Below, in pieces: positions 6,571 through 8,422 of a DNA stretch of 8,422 bases. Within the stretch, counting starts at the first letter, position 1. Every line of letters begins with the position of its first letter. Made by a program: the position numbers and the translations under genes. The stretch covers positions 1 to 8,422 of the forward strand of contig JBKPDM010000341.1 of the NCBI GenBank assembly GCA_046727895.1, read 5' to 3'. Under the pieces are notes generated by a model that worked only from the letters and a program-made list of their open reading frames with translations, searched no databases and had not been told where the DNA came from. Source of the DNA: DATAOG01 sp046727895 (GTDB lineage: Bacteria; Pseudomonadota; Alphaproteobacteria; Geminicoccales; Geminicoccaceae).

Positions 6571-6601
6571 CCTCATGTCCCCTCATGTCCGCTTGTCGGA
6601 C
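6571..6601. repeat. Tandem decamer followed by a short hairpin
   Basis: CCTCATGTCC occurs twice in direct contact (6571-6580 and 6581-6590). Overlapping the second copy, GTCCG (6587-6591) and CGGAC (6597-6601) form a 5-bp stem around CTTGT. No T-run follows. This is the only structure seen in the 97-bp gap between the convergent genes ending at 6564 and 6662, apart from a 6-bp inverted repeat (GTGACC 6643-6648, GGTCAC 6660-6665) overlapping the stop of the membrane protein gene. Confidence 0.45.
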
Positions 6602-6661
6602 GCAGACCCTTTCGTAGGCTCGAAGGCTGAAATTGAGCCACCGTGACCGCTGCTGAGATGG

Positions 6662-7306
6662 TCACCGTCGTTGCTGCCACCGGTTCCTCCAGAGGATGAG
6701 GCCGAACCCGCCGACGCCCGTGATCGGGAGGATGAGGTCCTGAGGGATGGGAAGGATCCAGGCGGTCGCGCCGGCGACGAGGCTCCAAAGCAGAGGGGCG
6801 ACGGCGAGGCGCAGCGGCGTTCTACGCTTCGTCAGCAGCAGCAGCCCCAAGGTGAATGCCGCCGTCGGGCCGGGTGCCAGTCCGACCAGGCGCACGCTCT
6901 GCCAGCCTTGACCCGTGAGCCAGTCGCCGAGTGGAAAGGCGGCCATGGCGGCAATGGCCATCACGAGGCCGATCCAGCCGAAGAGGTCGGGGCGAAAGCG
7001 AAAAGTGAGCCGGCCCCGGACCACGCCAGTCCAAGCAATGAGCAGACCCTCGACCACGAAGATGACGCCGTAAACCGGGGCGGCGAAGTCGATCTTGGCC
7101 CAGCGCAGAAGGTAATAGGTGATGCCGATCCACAGCCAGGCGGCCGCGAGTAGCATTGCCATCGCCTGGTCGCCGAACCGGACCGGCCGCAGCGTCAAAA
7201 GGATCGTGGCAAGCGCCAGGATGCAGGCGACGATCGGCAGCGGCCAGAAGGCACGGTTGTACTGCTCGAAACTCGAGAAGAGGACGTCGGCTGTAAACGG
7301 CAGCAT
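6662..7306 (-). CDS. DUF6064-type multi-pass membrane protein
   Basis: A 214-aa inner-membrane protein of unknown function, placed in the DUF6064 group by its N-terminal pattern (FEQYNRAFWPLPIV) and by AAAWLWIGITYYLLRWAKID. About seven hydrophobic segments are visible at roughly 22-40, 47-66, 75-95, 108-126, 138-158, 166-184 and 190-206, joined by short loops. The tail WRNRWQQRR is basic and probably cytoplasmic. No catalytic motif or cleavable signal is seen. The ATG at 7306 follows AGGAG by 9 nt. It lies 68 bp downstream of the aldo/keto reductase on the same strand and is probably cotranscribed, though no functional link is known. The membrane topology is clear; the family name is from memory. 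Confidence 0.85.
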   Translation of the reverse strand: MLPFTADVLFSSFEQYNRAFWPLPIVACILALATILLTLRPVRFGDQAMAMLLAAAWLWIGITYYLLRWAKIDFAAPVYGVIFVVEGLLIAWTGVVRGRLTFRFRPDLFGWIGLVMAIAAMAAFPLGDWLTGQGWQSVRLVGLAPGPTAAFTLGLLLLTKRRTPLRLAVAPLLWSLVAGATAWILPIPQDLILPITGVGGFGLILWRNRWQQRR

Positions 7307-7374
7307 CGCGCCTGGCTCCTGGTGGACCGAAGTCCGATCTCGCCGCCGCGCGGGCTGGAACCTGAGGCCAACTC

Positions 7375-8208
7375 CTACAAGCTCTCGACGTAGCGGATCA
7401 TCCGCGCGCGCAGCGCCTGATCGGGCAGCCGGCCGTAGAGGGCGCCCATGTTCTCCTGCATGTGGTCAACGCGCGAGGTCGCCGGAATGGCGCAGGTGAC
7501 GGCGGGGTGGGAGACCACGAACTTGAGGAAGAACTGGGCCCAGTTGGCGCAATCGAATTCCTCGGCCCATTGGGGCAGCGGATGCTGCGCGAACAGAGCG
7601 AACAGCTCCTTGCGCCGGAACGGCCGGTTGACGAGCACTGCGAGCCCCCGCTCCGCGGCGAGCGGCAGGAGGCGCCGTTCCGCCTCGCGGTCCAGGATGT
7701 TGTAAGTGAACTGCACCGCATCGAGCGGCTGCTCGGCCATCGTCTTCTCGAGGGCGTCGTGGCGGCGGCCATGCGACGTGGTCATGCCGATGTAGCGGAT
7801 CCGACCCTCGGCCTTGTCCTGCAAGAGCGTCTCGAGATGGCCCTCCCAGCTCAGCATGTTGTGAATCTGCATGAGGTCGAACCGCTCGACACCCCACAGC
7901 TCACGCGATCGCGCCATCTGGCCGGGCCCGAACCACTTGAAGGGCGTCCACACCTTGGTGGCCGAGAACAGGGTTTCGGTGTTCTCGAGGCCCGCGAGAC
8001 AGTAGCCGATCACCGCCTCGGACGTGCCGTACATCGGCGACGAATCGATCACACCGCCGCCCATCTCGAAGAAGGTCCCGAGGACCTTCCGGCGATGGTT
8101 ACGGAGTTCCTCGTCGTCACCGACGTTGAAGGTGATCCACGACCCCATGCCGATCACCGGCACCCGCTCGCCGGTTGCGGGAATCGCTCTCGTCAGCATC
8201 GGCCCCAT
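7375..8208 (-). CDS. Aldo/keto reductase
   Basis: A 277-aa NAD(P)H-dependent oxidoreductase of the aldo/keto reductase superfamily, which reduces carbonyls to alcohols in a TIM barrel; the substrate is unknown. The catalytic tetrad is visible: D55 (VIDSSPMYG), Y60, K85 (SATKVW) and H116 (LMQIHN). Further family patterns are EGRIRYIGMTTSHG (about 134-147), FTYNILDREAERRLLPLAAE and the C-terminal VTCAIPATSR. The first in-frame ATG is at 8208. Upstream in the same frame, without a usual start codon, lies VKFGLGTLGALGAAAAIGLG, a signal-peptide-like core. In the adjacent frame a GTG at 8330 gives MQSQSFRRKSG. Adding one G near 8300 would join these into a 318-aa protein with a twin-arginine-like signal, so the gene may be 5' frameshifted or misread and the enzyme may originally have been exported. 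The DUF6064 gene follows. Confidence 0.92.
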   Translation of the reverse strand: MGPMLTRAIPATGERVPVIGMGSWITFNVGDDEELRNHRRKVLGTFFEMGGGVIDSSPMYGTSEAVIGYCLAGLENTETLFSATKVWTPFKWFGPGQMARSRELWGVERFDLMQIHNMLSWEGHLETLLQDKAEGRIRYIGMTTSHGRRHDALEKTMAEQPLDAVQFTYNILDREAERRLLPLAAERGLAVLVNRPFRRKELFALFAQHPLPQWAEEFDCANWAQFFLKFVVSHPAVTCAIPATSRVDHMQENMGALYGRLPDQALRARMIRYVESL

Positions 8209-8351
8209 CGCGGATCGGGTTCCGGCGCGGCGGGTGGATCCCAGACCGATGGCGGCCGCCGCGCCGAGCGCGCCCAGCGTCCCTAGACCGAACTTTACCC
8301 CGATTTTCGACGAAATGATTGAGATTGCACGGGGATTTTTGCGTGCACTGA

Positions 8352-8422
8352 CTACAGGGCGGGCTTGAGGCCGAGCAGATCGAGGACGCGCTGCTGGAGC
8401 GGGGTCGGGGTGGCGAGCAGTT
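8352..8422 (-). CDS. C-terminal end of an unidentified gene, cut by the window edge
   Basis: On the minus strand a frame open from the window edge reads LLATPTPLQQRVLDLLGL and ends KPAL at TAG 8354-8352. The composition is protein-like (amphipathic QQRVLDLLGL helix) and the stop lies close to the possible upstream GTG starts of the aldo/keto reductase. The ending is reminiscent of some transposase C-termini, but 23 residues are too few to decide. An AT-richer stretch follows (about 8283-8345). Confidence 0.42.
   Translation of the reverse strand, partial: LLATPTPLQQRVLDLLGLKPAL

Noticed and set aside
6643..6665. Intrinsic terminator between the convergent genes
   Set aside because: GTGACC/GGTCAC is only a 6-bp stem with an 11-nt loop, has no T-run on either side, and overlaps the stop codon of the membrane protein gene.
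7462..8286. A 274-aa open frame on the plus strand opposite the aldo/keto reductase
   Set aside because: It is antisense to a gene with a full catalytic tetrad and is rich in H, R, E and G without any motif.

Overview
The window is GC-rich DNA with strongly biased third codon positions. The protein families point to an alphaproteobacterium of the Rhizobiales/Rhodospirillales type; this is an inference from gene content, since no rRNA, tRNA or housekeeping marker is present.

Left part (1-5513), a divergent accessory locus. On the minus strand, reading from about 3228 down to 14, are an XRE-type repressor, the N-terminal remnant of an ImmA/IrrE-like metalloprotease, and a large SNF2-family helicase with an N-terminal SWIM zinc finger. 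On the plus strand, reading away from the same 138-bp intergenic region, are two unrecognised genes (3367-4532 and 4534-5459) that look like a coupled operon and end at a strong intrinsic terminator (5485-5513). The shared intergenic region carries related GGCTTGCC/GGCAAGCC sites, one overlapping a plausible promoter of the repressor. The layout resembles a repressor-controlled accessory island, possibly defence-related or prophage-like, but most of it is damaged: the protease has lost its catalytic half, the first plus-strand gene has a stop and a frameshift, and the second has a frameshift. Only the helicase and the repressor are intact.

Middle part (5514-6661), remnants of an integrated element. 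An AlpA/excisionase-type HTH gene sits behind a row of phased CTCC(T/G)AACC repeats. It is followed by a gene whose reading frame survives through two compensating frameshifts and whose last ~48 residues look like a phage head-tail joining protein, so it appears chimeric.

Right part (6662-8422), ordinary chromosomal genes on the minus strand: an aldo/keto reductase with a complete catalytic tetrad, then a multi-pass membrane protein of the DUF6064 type. The reductase appears to have lost the reading frame of a twin-arginine signal peptide by a one-base shift. The last 71 bases hold the end of another minus-strand gene.

The single-base frame offsets at four places could be genuine decay or indel errors in the assembly; the sequence alone cannot decide between them.
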